From Bifidobacterium saguini DSM 23967 (GTDB lineage Bacteria; Actinomycetota; Actinomycetes; Actinomycetales; Bifidobacteriaceae), in the NCBI RefSeq assembly GCF_000741715.1, contig NZ_JGZN01000003.1, positions 186,001 to 250,000 on the forward strand: a stretch of DNA of 64,000 nucleotides, given 5' to 3'. The number at the start of each line of letters is the position of its first letter. Positions within the stretch are counted from its first letter, which is position 1. Positions 27,501 to 36,615 of the stretch are shown one piece after another. The notes under the pieces are model-generated. The model worked only from the letters and a program-made list of their open reading frames with translations. It did no database searches and had not been told where the DNA came from. Made by a program: the position numbers and the translations under genes.

Positions 27501-28391
27501 TCATGCCTGTTCACCAGCTTGTTCACTCAATGTTCCGTTGGCCAGCGTCACGATTCTCGAGGCGCGACCGTCCGGTGGGCGGTGGCGGATGCGGATAATT
27601 GCCATGCCGCGGGCTGCGGCGGTGGCCATAATATCGGCCACCTTTTCGGCGTTTTCGTCATCCAAACCAGCGTCCACCTCATCCGCCAGCAGCACTTTCG
27701 GTTCGGTTAAGAGCGTGCGTGCCAGGGAGACGCGTGCTGCCTGGCCGCCGGACAAATCATGCGGCGGGCGGGCGAGATCGATATCCTCGCATCCCATCGC
27801 ATCCAAGGTCATACGAATCTTCTGATCGGTGAGCAGTTTGCGTGCCTGCTGATCATTGTTGCGGAACAAGGCCATGAATTTGCGGCCCAAACTGACTTTG
27901 CCGATGCGATGTGGGGTGGAATTGCTGGCGGACGTAGTATGCGATGTGGAGATGCCAGTGGTAGCAGATGTATCGGCCGCACTGGTCGTGGTAATCGCAG
28001 CAGTTGCCCCAGCGGCGTCGCTTTGGCTGCCGATACCATCAGCCCCCGCTCGAATCATTAAAGTGAACGGCAGTCGAATCGCCTCGGCCACCGTTTCACC
28101 CGGCAGAATCGGCTTCTGCGGTAGATACGCCACCTCATGCCGCCATTGCTGCGGCGTAAACTCGCTGGAATCATGCCCACCCAGCGTCAATGTGCCGGTT
28201 GCGTGCGGATTCAATCGCGCGAACGCAGTCAGCAGACTGCTTTTACCGGAGCCGGACGGCCCGACCAGATCAACAATTTCGCCGGGGGCTATCGCAAACT
28301 CAAGATTCTCAAAAATCGTGCGGCGCTCACCTTGCGCCGGGACGATACAAGTCACCCCACTTGCGGTGAATACATGCTTCGTACTGCTCAT
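27501..28391 (-). CDS. fetA: FetA-like ABC ATP-binding protein with Ser/Thr/Ala insertion
   Basis: ATPase partner of the FetB-type permease. Walker A GPSGSGKSS is near residue 43, signature DLSGGQAARVSLARTL near 205 and Walker B VLLADEVDAGLDDE near 230. In Walker B and the D-loop, the usual DEPTSALD is DEVDAGLD. About 45 residues of Ser/Thr/Ala-rich sequence (GATAAITTTSAADTSATTG and onward) interrupt the helical domain near residue 120-165; E. coli FetA, about 225 residues, has no such insert. ATG 28391 was preferred over an in-frame GTG at 28400. Confidence 0.83.
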   Translation of the reverse strand: MSSTKHVFTASGVTCIVPAQGERRTIFENLEFAIAPGEIVDLVGPSGSGKSSLLTAFARLNPHATGTLTLGGHDSSEFTPQQWRHEVAYLPQKPILPGETVAEAIRLPFTLMIRAGADGIGSQSDAAGATAAITTTSAADTSATTGISTSHTTSASNSTPHRIGKVSLGRKFMALFRNNDQQARKLLTDQKIRMTLDAMGCEDIDLARPPHDLSGGQAARVSLARTLLTEPKVLLADEVDAGLDDENAEKVADIMATAAARGMAIIRIRHRPPDGRASRIVTLANGTLSEQAGEQA

Positions 28392-28591
28392 AGTGCGCAC
28401 GTTACTTCGCTTGCGGCATTGCGCAACGTTCGCGCGTTTCTTAGCGGACTCTTAGACGGTTGGCGGTCTGATATAACCGTAAGAAAAGGCTTGTTGCTTG
28501 GTCCGAGCTCCCAATCCGCGCCAGCAGTTCCCTGGCGGGGAACCCATGTGCGGGGGGCTCGGCGGTGGCATTACTGCAAAGGCATAGGCGA

Positions 28592-29296
28592 ATGACGACG
28601 GCGAACGAATACGCGACTGATCCGGAGCGGCTACTGCTGCCTGCCGTGCTATTTATCGAGGACGATCCGAACTTGGGATCGATGACTTCGGAAATGCTCG
28701 GGCTCGACTATCGCGTGGACTGGGTGCAGACAATCGCCGATGCGCGAGTGCGTCTTGCCGCAAACACCTATGATGCGCTGATTGTGGACCGTCGACTGCC
28801 GGACGGTGATGGATTGGATTTGATTCGCGGTTTGCGCGCGGGCGGTGTCGCTACTCCTGCGCTGATGCTGACCGCGCTTGCCGAAGTGGACGATATCGTA
28901 GATGGGCTTGACGCCGGTGCCAATGATTACCTCACCAAACCATTTCATGTAGTGGAGCTTGAAGCTCGATTGCGCGCGTTGCTGCGCGGTTTCCATGCGC
29001 AGGCGGCCGGCATCATGATTGGCGACTGGCTTCTGAAGCCTAGCGCTAACATCATCGAAGACCCGGATGGGCGGGCGGTGCCGTTGACGGATGTGGAGTC
29101 GAAACTGCTGGCCACACTCGCCGCAGCGCCGGATCATGTGTTCAGTCGCGAGGAACTGCTCAAGAACGCATTCTCAACCGGCAGTGATATTGGAGCGGTG
29201 GACGTGTACGTGTCGTATGCGCGAGGAAAAACCACGCGAAGCATTATCGCCACCGTACGCGGCAAAGGGTACCGCATTGGCCAGCCACAGGATTAG
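28592..29296 (+). CDS. OmpR-family response regulator
   Basis: DNA-binding output of a two-component system whose kinase starts 26 bases after it. The receiver domain has its acidic pair in FIEDD, phospho-acceptor Asp66 in IVDRRLPDGDG and conserved Lys116 in LTKPF. The C-terminal winged helix (about 155-234) ends in VRGKGYRIG. ATG 28592 has AAGGCATAGGCG upstream; an in-frame GTG at 28565 is possible. The divergent fetA gene about 200 bases away is a candidate target, by position only. Confidence 0.92.
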   Translation: MTTANEYATDPERLLLPAVLFIEDDPNLGSMTSEMLGLDYRVDWVQTIADARVRLAANTYDALIVDRRLPDGDGLDLIRGLRAGGVATPALMLTALAEVDDIVDGLDAGANDYLTKPFHVVELEARLRALLRGFHAQAAGIMIGDWLLKPSANIIEDPDGRAVPLTDVESKLLATLAAAPDHVFSREELLKNAFSTGSDIGAVDVYVSYARGKTTRSIIATVRGKGYRIGQPQD

Positions 29297-29322
29297 ACCT
29301 ATTGCATAGGGGAGAGTGAACT

Positions 29323-30333
29323 ATGGCAAGCGATAAGCAAACGCAGCGCAATCACAAGCATCATGCCAGCAGCGTGGCCGGGCTGATTAGTTTGCGTATG
29401 ACCATCGCGATGACCATTATTACTGTGGTCGGCGGGATTATATTTGTGGCCGGCGTGCTGCTCGGTTCACGCCATGAATTCACCGAGCGTGGGCTCGACC
29501 CGAATGCCATGTCCGTTACCGAACAATTCGGCTCAGGCATGATGGTGATCGACACTAAAAAAGCCGTGGGCTTTACTGTGCTATTTGTGCTCGGCGTCAT
29601 CGCGGCGGTGGCACTGGTTGGCCGGTATTATTCACGCAAGGAAGTCGCGCCGCTCGAGCACGCTTTCGAACTGCAGAAGGATTTCGTGGCAGATGCCAGT
29701 CATGAGTTGAAGACCCCGTTGGCCGTGATTTCCACACGCATCGATCTGATTGAATTCCGCCGCGCGCATGGACAGCCAATCGACAGCGCCATCAGCGATT
29801 TGCGTGGCGACGTAGACCGCATGAACGCCATTATCACAGATTTGTTGGTGGCTGCGCGTGGCGCTGTGGATGCTGAACCGGTGGCGCTCGCCGGAGTAAT
29901 CGGTCAATCTGTGGATTCGGTAAGGCCTTTGGCAGATAAGCGCGGCGTGAGGTTGCGCACCCATATTGATGGGGATTCTGCGCGATTTGTGGTGCGCGGC
30001 AATGCTGTAGGGCTTTCACGTTGCTTGGTAGCTGTGCTTGACAATGCCATCGCGCATTCGCCGGCTGATGGTCCGGTCACGGTGTCGCTCGGCTACCATC
30101 ATCACGGTGATGTGGCCATTCGCGTCACCGATTGCGGCAGCGGCATCGGTTCGGACCCGGAGCGACTGTTCCGCAGATTCGCGCGCGATGATGACGGCAC
30201 CGAACATCAGGGCTATGGCTTGGGGTTGGCGCTTGCACGCGATGTGGCCAATCGCTACGGCGGCACGCTGAGCGTGGAATCCACGTCTTCGAGTGGCACC
30301 ACGATGCTGATTACGCTGCCGCTGGCGGCATAG
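29323..30333 (+). CDS. Sensor histidine kinase
   Basis: Membrane kinase of 336 residues. Hydrophobic segments at about 24-46 and 83-105 flank a short 35-residue extracellular loop. The H-box FVADASHELKTPL places the phosphorylated His at 127. N-box DNAIAHSP, G1 DCGSGIG, F-box LFRRF and G2 GYGLGLALA form the ATPase domain. There is no HAMP domain, so the small loop or the membrane itself probably senses stress, as in intramembrane-sensing kinases. Ribosome binding site GGGGAGAG. Confidence 0.92.
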   Translation: MASDKQTQRNHKHHASSVAGLISLRMTIAMTIITVVGGIIFVAGVLLGSRHEFTERGLDPNAMSVTEQFGSGMMVIDTKKAVGFTVLFVLGVIAAVALVGRYYSRKEVAPLEHAFELQKDFVADASHELKTPLAVISTRIDLIEFRRAHGQPIDSAISDLRGDVDRMNAIITDLLVAARGAVDAEPVALAGVIGQSVDSVRPLADKRGVRLRTHIDGDSARFVVRGNAVGLSRCLVAVLDNAIAHSPADGPVTVSLGYHHHGDVAIRVTDCGSGIGSDPERLFRRFARDDDGTEHQGYGLGLALARDVANRYGGTLSVESTSSSGTTMLITLPLAA

Positions 30334-30345
30334 CGCGTTCGTGCA

Positions 30346-31248
30346 TCAGACTGAGGTGCCGGCAAGCTCTCGAATGCGCTCGATGAATGCGGCGACGGCG
30401 GGGGATGGATTAAGCGAATATAACAGGCCATAGGATAGGCCTACCCGAACCGGCCAATCCACGGGCACATTTACTAGCTGCGGATGCACGCCGGCCCACA
30501 TGTTTTTGGAAATCATCACATCGCCGCTTTGTGCACAGTCGTTGAATGTGTCAAGGTCATAATGATCGATATCGATCAGTGTGATACCCGGATATTGGGC
30601 GAGCAAGGCGCGTGCGGTTTCATCGCCGCCGTGACGATGCTTCAATACACGGATTCGTGCGTGGCTACGGTCGAGATCATCCAAGGTAATGATTGGTTTG
30701 CGGGCCAAAGGATTATTTCGTGGAATCGCGAGGCAAAGTGGCTCGAAGTCAAGTGTCAAGGTACCGCAATGTTGCGCCCAATAATCGGTATCGAACGCAG
30801 TAGACACCATATCCACGGTTTCACCCAAGTGTGTGATGATGTCGTTGATGGTGGTTTTGTTATCCGGCAAGGAGACTAATTCCAAACGGATTTCAGGATG
30901 TTTGCCGGCGTCCTTCTGCCAAAGGTCGAGGATGCGCCGGCCAGAGCGCAATATCGAGACGCCGAGCCGCACTGGTTCGACGTTAGCTGCCGAACGATGC
31001 TGCGCGCGACTGATGATTTCATTGCATTCATGCATGACCGGCCTCGCATCGGCAACGAAATCGCGTCCCTGAGAGGTGAGCTCCACGCCGCTGCGCGAAC
31101 GGGTGAACAGTTTCAGCCCGTATTCCTTCTCGAATGTATTGATCTGCTTGGCCAATGCCGGCGTGGAAATGTGCAGCATACGACCGGCGCTGGCGAAACT
31201 GCCGGTATCCGCCGCCGCAATCACCGCATCCAATCGCTTGTCATACAT
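30346..31248 (-). CDS. LysR-family regulator (module 1)
   Basis: A 300-residue LysR protein with an N-terminal winged helix (LDAVIAAADTGSFASAGRML, residues 6-25) and a two-lobed inducer-binding domain. It is divergent from an EmrB/QacA-type exporter, and the 130-base gap holds matching dyads. It is clearly paralogous to the LysR at 45017: both begin MYD(K/R)RLDA(V/I)IAAA. That one also stands beside an MFS exporter. The likely role is induction of the exporter by its substrate. Ribosome binding site AAAGG. Confidence 0.9.
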   Translation of the reverse strand: MYDKRLDAVIAAADTGSFASAGRMLHISTPALAKQINTFEKEYGLKLFTRSRSGVELTSQGRDFVADARPVMHECNEIISRAQHRSAANVEPVRLGVSILRSGRRILDLWQKDAGKHPEIRLELVSLPDNKTTINDIITHLGETVDMVSTAFDTDYWAQHCGTLTLDFEPLCLAIPRNNPLARKPIITLDDLDRSHARIRVLKHRHGGDETARALLAQYPGITLIDIDHYDLDTFNDCAQSGDVMISKNMWAGVHPQLVNVPVDWPVRVGLSYGLLYSLNPSPAVAAFIERIRELAGTSV

Positions 31249-31263
31249 GGTGCAACCTTTGTG

Positions 31264-31291
31264 TAAACCAATGGTTTATAGCTTATAAACC
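31264..31291. promoter_or_regulatory. LysR operator between module-1 regulator and exporter
   Basis: Overlapping dyads TAAACCA/TGGTTTA (31264-31278) and GGTTTATA-GCT-TATAAACC (31273-31291, perfect) match the T-N11-A dyads bound by LysR proteins. They lie 16-43 bases before the lysR start and about 90 before the exporter. Confidence 0.65.
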
Positions 31292-31380
31292 ACAATCATC
31301 TACAAACCGATATCTTGCAACGATTTTCAAGCGTACAGTATCTCACGCAGTAACCAATAGTATATGAGATAAGAGTACTT

Positions 31381-32760
31381 GTGAATTCTGTATCAAAGCT
31401 TTCCTCAAACCTCACCACAGCAGCGGCCGCAGTCGCATCATTCCTGGCTGGCATGGATGTGCTCATCGTCAATGTGGCGCTGCCCACCATCGCCAAAGAA
31501 CTGGGCGGCAGCATGGCGGTGCAGCAGTGGGTGGTGGACGGCTACACCCTGCTGTTTGCCGCGTTGCTGTTGCTTGCTGGCAGTCTCGCCGATCAGTTCG
31601 GTGCCAAGCGCATTTTTATCATTGGCGCAGCGCTGTTCGGTGCCGCCTCACTGTTCTGCTCATTCGCATGGTCGATGATGGCCTTGGTCGCCGGCCGCTG
31701 CGTACTCGGCATTGCGTCGGCTCTACTGCTGCCAGCGTCAATGTCGCTGATTAATGAGGCAAGCCCGAATCCACGCTATCGAGCATGGGCATTGGCCCTT
31801 TGGGGCGCAGGCGGTGCTTCGGCTTCGGCGGTGGGGCCGTTGCTCGGTGGATTGCTGACGCCGATTCACTGGAGTCTGGTATTCGCCATCAACGTGCCGT
31901 TCTGCCTGATGATTCTGGCGGTTACGCCGCGTATCGCGCCCTCGCCAAGGCGGGCGACCAAGTTCGACTGGATTGGTCAGGTGCTGGCTCTGATTGGATT
32001 GAGCACATTGGTTGCCGGCATTATTCAGGTTGGCTCCGCGGGATTATCCGCGCCCTCAACGCTAGTGTTACTGATTGTTGGCGTGGTGATGCTCGTGGCG
32101 TTCGGTTATTCGCAAGCCAAAGTCGCTTCCCCAATGATGCCGCTCGGCCTCTTCCATGTGCGTGGCATGCAAGTGGCGTTGCAAATCGGCTTCATCATGA
32201 TTTTCAACTGGTATGGCATGGTGTTCATCTGCACGATGTTCCTGCAGAACGAGCTCAACATGAACCCATTCGCGGCCGGGCTGGTATTCGTGCCATCCGC
32301 ATTCGTAACCATTTTCGGCAATCTGATGGGCGGACGCATTGTCACCGCACGCGGATCGAAATTCTCGATTACCTTAGGCCTATCCATCATGATTGCCGGA
32401 TTCCTGTTTGAGTTTCTGACTCCTCAGCAGATTCCCGTATGGGTGATTGCTACGGGACTGAGCGTGGTCGGTTTCGGCGCGGCCATTACCACGCCGGCTG
32501 CGGCAGGAGTGGTGCTGAAAAGCGTGGATGCTGCGCAAGCCGGCATCGCATCCGCCATGTTCAACACGTTCCGCCAAGTCGGTGGTGCGATTGGCGTGGC
32601 GGTGTTCGGGGTGATTGCCACCTTCCTACCCTCATTGGATCTTGCGCTACGGTCGGTGTTCCTCGCCTCCGCACTACTACTGGTATACGTGCTGGTGTTC
32701 GAACTGCTGCGCTGGAAGGATTTCGCCATTACTGCCGAGAGCGCTCAATCAGTGGCATAA
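31381..32760 (+). CDS. MFS exporter, EmrB/QacA (DHA2) family
   Basis: A 459-residue proton-driven drug exporter. The DHA2 motif MDVLIVNVALPTIAKELGGS in the first membrane segment is followed by WVVDGYTL and the loop 2-3 motif GSLADQFGAKR. It then has about 12-14 hydrophobic segments. The start is GTG with only weak upstream complementarity to 16S rRNA. The divergent LysR gene and its operators indicate inducible expression. Substrates cannot be told from sequence. Confidence 0.9.
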   Translation: MNSVSKLSSNLTTAAAAVASFLAGMDVLIVNVALPTIAKELGGSMAVQQWVVDGYTLLFAALLLLAGSLADQFGAKRIFIIGAALFGAASLFCSFAWSMMALVAGRCVLGIASALLLPASMSLINEASPNPRYRAWALALWGAGGASASAVGPLLGGLLTPIHWSLVFAINVPFCLMILAVTPRIAPSPRRATKFDWIGQVLALIGLSTLVAGIIQVGSAGLSAPSTLVLLIVGVVMLVAFGYSQAKVASPMMPLGLFHVRGMQVALQIGFIMIFNWYGMVFICTMFLQNELNMNPFAAGLVFVPSAFVTIFGNLMGGRIVTARGSKFSITLGLSIMIAGFLFEFLTPQQIPVWVIATGLSVVGFGAAITTPAAAGVVLKSVDAAQAGIASAMFNTFRQVGGAIGVAVFGVIATFLPSLDLALRSVFLASALLLVYVLVFELLRWKDFAITAESAQSVA

Positions 32761-32809
32761 TCAGGAACTGCTAGGTCATCAACGTCGAAGATGAATGGAG
32801 ATGGTGGCG

Positions 32810-33796
32810 ATGGCGCAGTCGGATGCAGGGCAGGCGAGTGATATTAAGGTAATTGCGAACGTGGGCACAGGCACAATGGGGCATGCCATCGCTCTGCAGT
32901 TCGCGCTCGCCGGCTATGAGACTCGATTGGTCGGCCGCAGTGAGGGTTCACTTGACCGCTCGATGGGTCGCATTCGTGCGGATGCTGAGACCTTCGCCGG
33001 TGCTGGGCTGTTGCATGCTGGTGAGACTGTGGATGATGTGCTCGCGCGCATCACGCCCATCGTCGGTTACGAGCAGGGTGTGGCCGATGCTGATTTCGTC
33101 ATCGAATCGGTGTCGGAGAATCTGGAAGTCAAGCAGCAGGTGTGGCGTGAAATTGAGCGATTCGCGCCAAAGGATGCGATTTTCGCCACCAATACCTCAG
33201 GTCTGAGCCCCACGGCCATCCAGTCGGTATTGGACAAGCCTGAGCGATTCGTGGTGGCTCACTTCTGGAACCCGGCGCAACTGATGCCATTAGTGGAAGT
33301 GGTGCCCGGGGCCCATACCGACCCGCATGTGGTGGATGTGACTTTTGACCTTATGAAACTCATCGGTAAGAAGCCGGCGAAAATCAAGAAGGAATCACTC
33401 GGGTTCGTGGGCAACCGACTGCAGCTGGCCGTGCTGCGAGAGGAATTCCATATCATTCAGGAAGGCATCGCCGACGCCGCCACCGTGGATGATGTAATGA
33501 AGTACAGTCTCGGCCGCCGTTGGAATCTGGTTGGTCCTGTGGCCAGCATCGACCTCGGTGGGCTCGACGTGTTCTACAACATCAGCACCTACCTGTTCGA
33601 CGACATGGACAATGGTACTGGTCCCTCGCCGCTGCTCGCCGAAAAAGTCAAGGAAGGCAACCTTGGCGCCAAAACCGGGCGAGGTTTCTTCTCTTGGCAG
33701 GGTGAGGATGGCAAGCGGGTCATCGAGCAGCGCGACAAAGCATTGCTGCGTGCGCTCAAAGAGGATGCTGCAGAGGCGTCTGAAGCTGCCCAATAG
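32810..33796 (+). CDS. 3-hydroxyacyl-CoA dehydrogenase-family protein
   Basis: NAD-dependent oxidoreductase of 328 residues. The Rossmann loop is GTGTMG (19-24) in IANVGTGTMGHAIAL. ADFVIESVSENLEVKQ and FATNTSGLSPTAI match the HCDH N-domain, with the catalytic His in VVAHFWNPAQLMPLVEVV. The C-domain begins FVGNRLQ and ends LGAKTGRGFFSW. Bifidobacteria lack beta-oxidation, so the substrate may be a hydroxyacid (for example a 3-hydroxybutyrate- or gulonate-like compound). ATG 32810 has GGAG at 32797-32800; ATG 32795 is an alternative. It lies 50 bases after the MFS gene and may share its transcript. Confidence 0.85.
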   Translation: MAQSDAGQASDIKVIANVGTGTMGHAIALQFALAGYETRLVGRSEGSLDRSMGRIRADAETFAGAGLLHAGETVDDVLARITPIVGYEQGVADADFVIESVSENLEVKQQVWREIERFAPKDAIFATNTSGLSPTAIQSVLDKPERFVVAHFWNPAQLMPLVEVVPGAHTDPHVVDVTFDLMKLIGKKPAKIKKESLGFVGNRLQLAVLREEFHIIQEGIADAATVDDVMKYSLGRRWNLVGPVASIDLGGLDVFYNISTYLFDDMDNGTGPSPLLAEKVKEGNLGAKTGRGFFSWQGEDGKRVIEQRDKALLRALKEDAAEASEAAQ

Positions 33797-33924
33797 AGCT
33801 GCGGAATTATTCGCCTGACATTGAATTGATACCGGGCTCATCCACGTTGCGATCATGTGGTGGCGGGGTGGCTCCATGAGCAAGCAGCCCAGCCGCCACA
33901 TCGAACATTAGGCGGCGCTGTCGG

Positions 33925-35637
33925 CTACTGAAGGTCGAACGTCAATAACGATACCGCGTGCGTGGGCATGTTGAACCGTAAGGTTGCTGTGCCCACGCTG
34001 GTGGCGGCTATGGTTTCCGCTGGGCTTAGCATATCTAATGCCTCTGCGGCTTTGATTCGGTCGTATTGCTCACTGGTGGGATACTTTGGTCGACCTTCTT
34101 TGAGCCATTGCGTGTGTGCATTGGAATGTGTGGCATCAATGCGCCAATGCCGCATCCGGTAGCGTTGATTCGGATTCAGTCCGGTGAGCTGCAGTTCGAT
34201 AGTTCGCTCGCTATGCGCATCGATATCATCGCAGTGGGAATACAGCAGCACCTGTACTTGTCCGATGTCGTTGCGCGCAGCCCAACCGGAGACGATGGTT
34301 GGTGCACCCAATCCTGAGTAATGATGTGGCGTGGCTTTGCCGTAATCAGCGTCGAGCTTACGCTCCAAAGCAGGATTTGCAGTACCGTCGCTGCTGAGCT
34401 TAAGTGCATGGGAGCCAAGCCGGCTCAACATATCGAACGCTCGAAACACTGGTTTTACGATGTCCTGCGTGGCGAACGTGCGGGTTGCCGGGAAGCATTC
34501 CTCCTGCGGGAATATAAACGCCCAAGCCAGCGGATGAATCGGAGCGCCATAGTTGAGTGCAATCTCAGCGATGCGCTGGTAAGCGCAGATGACGAACGAA
34601 GCGTAATACTCGGTGTCGCGGAATCGCATATTGGCATTGTCGTTGATGCCTCCTGCCGCCCACGTATCCGGATCAGCCTCAGACAACAGTACGATTTCGA
34701 GGCCGCCGTACCCAGCTGCTTTAATCATTTCCGCACCAGACACAACCTGATGTATCAGATTGCCTACGCTGGGCACTGCTTTAGTGGCATTGGCGTCGCG
34801 CGGGAATTCCGCACCTTTGACGTGGAAAGTAACGAAATCAAGTCTAGTGCCGGTTTCTTTGGTCGCATCATTGATTCCGGTTTTGCAGTGCTCCAGGAAT
34901 GTTTGCATGAGTTCCCGGCCACCGCCTTGGTCAAAGATTCCGGTGCATGTCGGGCTGCCGAGCCGAGCGTTCGGCAGCACAGCATGCAGTGCTTGTTCGG
35001 TGTAGTCAAATAGTGTGCAGTAATCCTTATTGCTGCCGGACCAGTAGAAGATATCAGGTTCGTTCCACAGCTCGAAATACCAATTATTGACTTCCTCGCT
35101 GCCGTACCGACCAGCTAAATGCTGGGCGACTGTGCGGATGAAATCATGCCGGCGATGGTAATCCTTCGGCGGATACGTCCAGCCGGACTCGCGATACGGG
35201 TCCAAGCCGCCAAGCCAAGGATTCCTGCGTAAACTCGGATCCGCCAAGTCCTCGGGCATAAAGCCGAGCTCCACGTACGGCTTGTTGCCAGACTCCAGAA
35301 TCGTATTGAGAATCAGATCGATATAGGCAAAATCATGCACCGGATTGCCATGCGCATCCTCATGGTAGATATTCGTGGAACCGAACTTCTGCGTGCCCGT
35401 GCAGTTGCCGTTGCAGAACATGAAATGCGTGCGCACATAATACGGCGCGTCGGCGAGCTTGCCGAACCGCTCCAGCATGCGCTGGCCTTCAGGCGTGTAG
35501 GTGTAGTTGCATTCGTCGTAGCCGAAGAAGCGCCCAATCGTGGTTCAATGGGCTGATTGTGCGGGCGGCGTCGACTCTGATATGTGTGACGTTGCTCGTG
35601 ATGCGCTTGGGGTTGTTGCGTGGTGCGGCGTGTCCAT
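33925..35637 (-). pseudogene. GH39 beta-xylosidase, 5' end frameshifted
   Basis: The intact part (33925-35478, 517 residues from an internal Met) is a GH39-type glycosidase with acid/base Glu in ELWNEPD and a likely nucleophile in VLLSEADPDTW. The conserved start of the fold is broken. Frame b gives HIRVDAARTISPLNHDW, but the remainder (GRFFGYDECNYTYTPEG) is in another frame. The shift is near 35533-35539, with a TGA at 35545-35547 in the main frame. A plausible ATG with AAGG lies at 35635-35637 in the main frame, so a second compensating shift would be needed upstream. It is a decayed gene, a sequencing error, or an internally started shorter protein. Confidence 0.68.
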
Positions 35638-35663
35638 CGTTCCTTGACTTTTGTGATTTCCGA

Positions 35664-36272
35664 CTACTCCCATACGTCGAGCTTGCGATTCTTGAAGTAG
35701 AATTCCTTGTCCTTTTCGCCAATCGGGCGTGCGACCTTGCAGGGTACGCCATAGGCCACGGAGTTCGCCGGAATATCGTGGCTCACCACCGAGCCGGCGC
35801 CGATGACGCAGTTGTCGCCGATGGTGGTGCCGGGCAGAATGGTTACGTTTGCGCCGACCCATACGTTGCGGCCTATGGTCACCGGAATTGCGTAGACGTA
35901 ATGATGCTCGCGCAGCACTGGCAGTACCGGGTGGCCAGCCGTGGCGATGACCACGTTCGGTCCGAACATGCACCAGTCGCCGATAGTGATGTCGGCATCA
36001 TCCACGCAGGTGAAGTTCACATTGCAATAGATGCCTTTGCCCATGTGAACATGGTGGAAGCCCCAGTTCGCGTGCGCCGGCGTCTCCACATGGCAGCCCT
36101 CGTCAATTTCGGCGAACATTTCTTTAAGGAGCTTCTGTTTGCCGGCCTGGTCCGTGGGGTGCGTCTGATTGAACTTCCAGAGCTTTTCCTGATATTCGAG
36201 CTGTCCGTCCATGATGCTCGGGTCGTCGTAATGGTAGGGGAGCTGCTCCTCGCGCCGCTTCGCATTATCCAT
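35664..36272 (-). CDS. Maltose/galactoside O-acetyltransferase family (LacA-like)
   Basis: A 202-residue trimeric acetyl-CoA-dependent sugar acetyltransferase. The N-terminal Mac domain (MDNAKRREEQLPYHYDD) is followed by a left-handed beta helix with hexapeptide repeats (INVNFTCVDDADITIGDW, then WVGANVTILPGTTIGDN). The loop HPVLP carries the catalytic His. ATG 36272 has GAGGTGG upstream; an in-frame GTG at 36281 is possible. It lies upstream of the broken GH39 gene on the same strand. A paralogue is at 42391. Confidence 0.9.
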   Translation of the reverse strand: MDNAKRREEQLPYHYDDPSIMDGQLEYQEKLWKFNQTHPTDQAGKQKLLKEMFAEIDEGCHVETPAHANWGFHHVHMGKGIYCNVNFTCVDDADITIGDWCMFGPNVVIATAGHPVLPVLREHHYVYAIPVTIGRNVWVGANVTILPGTTIGDNCVIGAGSVVSHDIPANSVAYGVPCKVARPIGEKDKEFYFKNRKLDVWE

Positions 36273-36470
36273 GATTGCCACCTCACTGTCCCAATAATTC
36301 CAATGATGTTTGCGTTACCATTTCAGTATAGTCGCTGTGGAGGTGGTCGGACTGGGCGGTCGTCTTGGGTGACCGTCTTGGGTGGCCGGACTGGATTGCC
36401 GGCTGGAGAGTTCTGAGGCTGGCGGAGAGGTCTTGTGACGAGCCGAGTATCCTACGGCTGCGGCCACCTT

Positions 36471-36615
36471 CGCGCAGTTACTGCCTGTTTTGGGACCGTA
36501 GCAGGCAGCAACTGCGCGGATGAACGTGCCACACGCGCAGTTACTGCCGCTTTGTGCCCGAAAACAGGCAGTACCTGCGCGTCAACTGTGTTCCAGCGCG
36601 CAGTTACTGCCTGCC
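36471..36615. repeat. GCGCAGTTACTGCC hairpin array B, with a terminal half-unit
   Basis: Two full hairpins (36471-36518 and 36533-36581) are followed by a single left arm (36594-36615, CGCGCAGTTACTGCCTGCC). The missing right arm of that last unit is found 1.3 kb away at 37891-37912, across the gene at 36627-37727. The rest of the 355-base gap (36273-36470) holds short GTCTTGGGTG/CGGACTGG repeats and no gene. Confidence 0.85.

Noticed and set aside
26619..28391. Cobalt/phosphate-type importer assignment
   Set aside because: The permease blocks match FetB/UPF0014, and no binding-protein gene is present.
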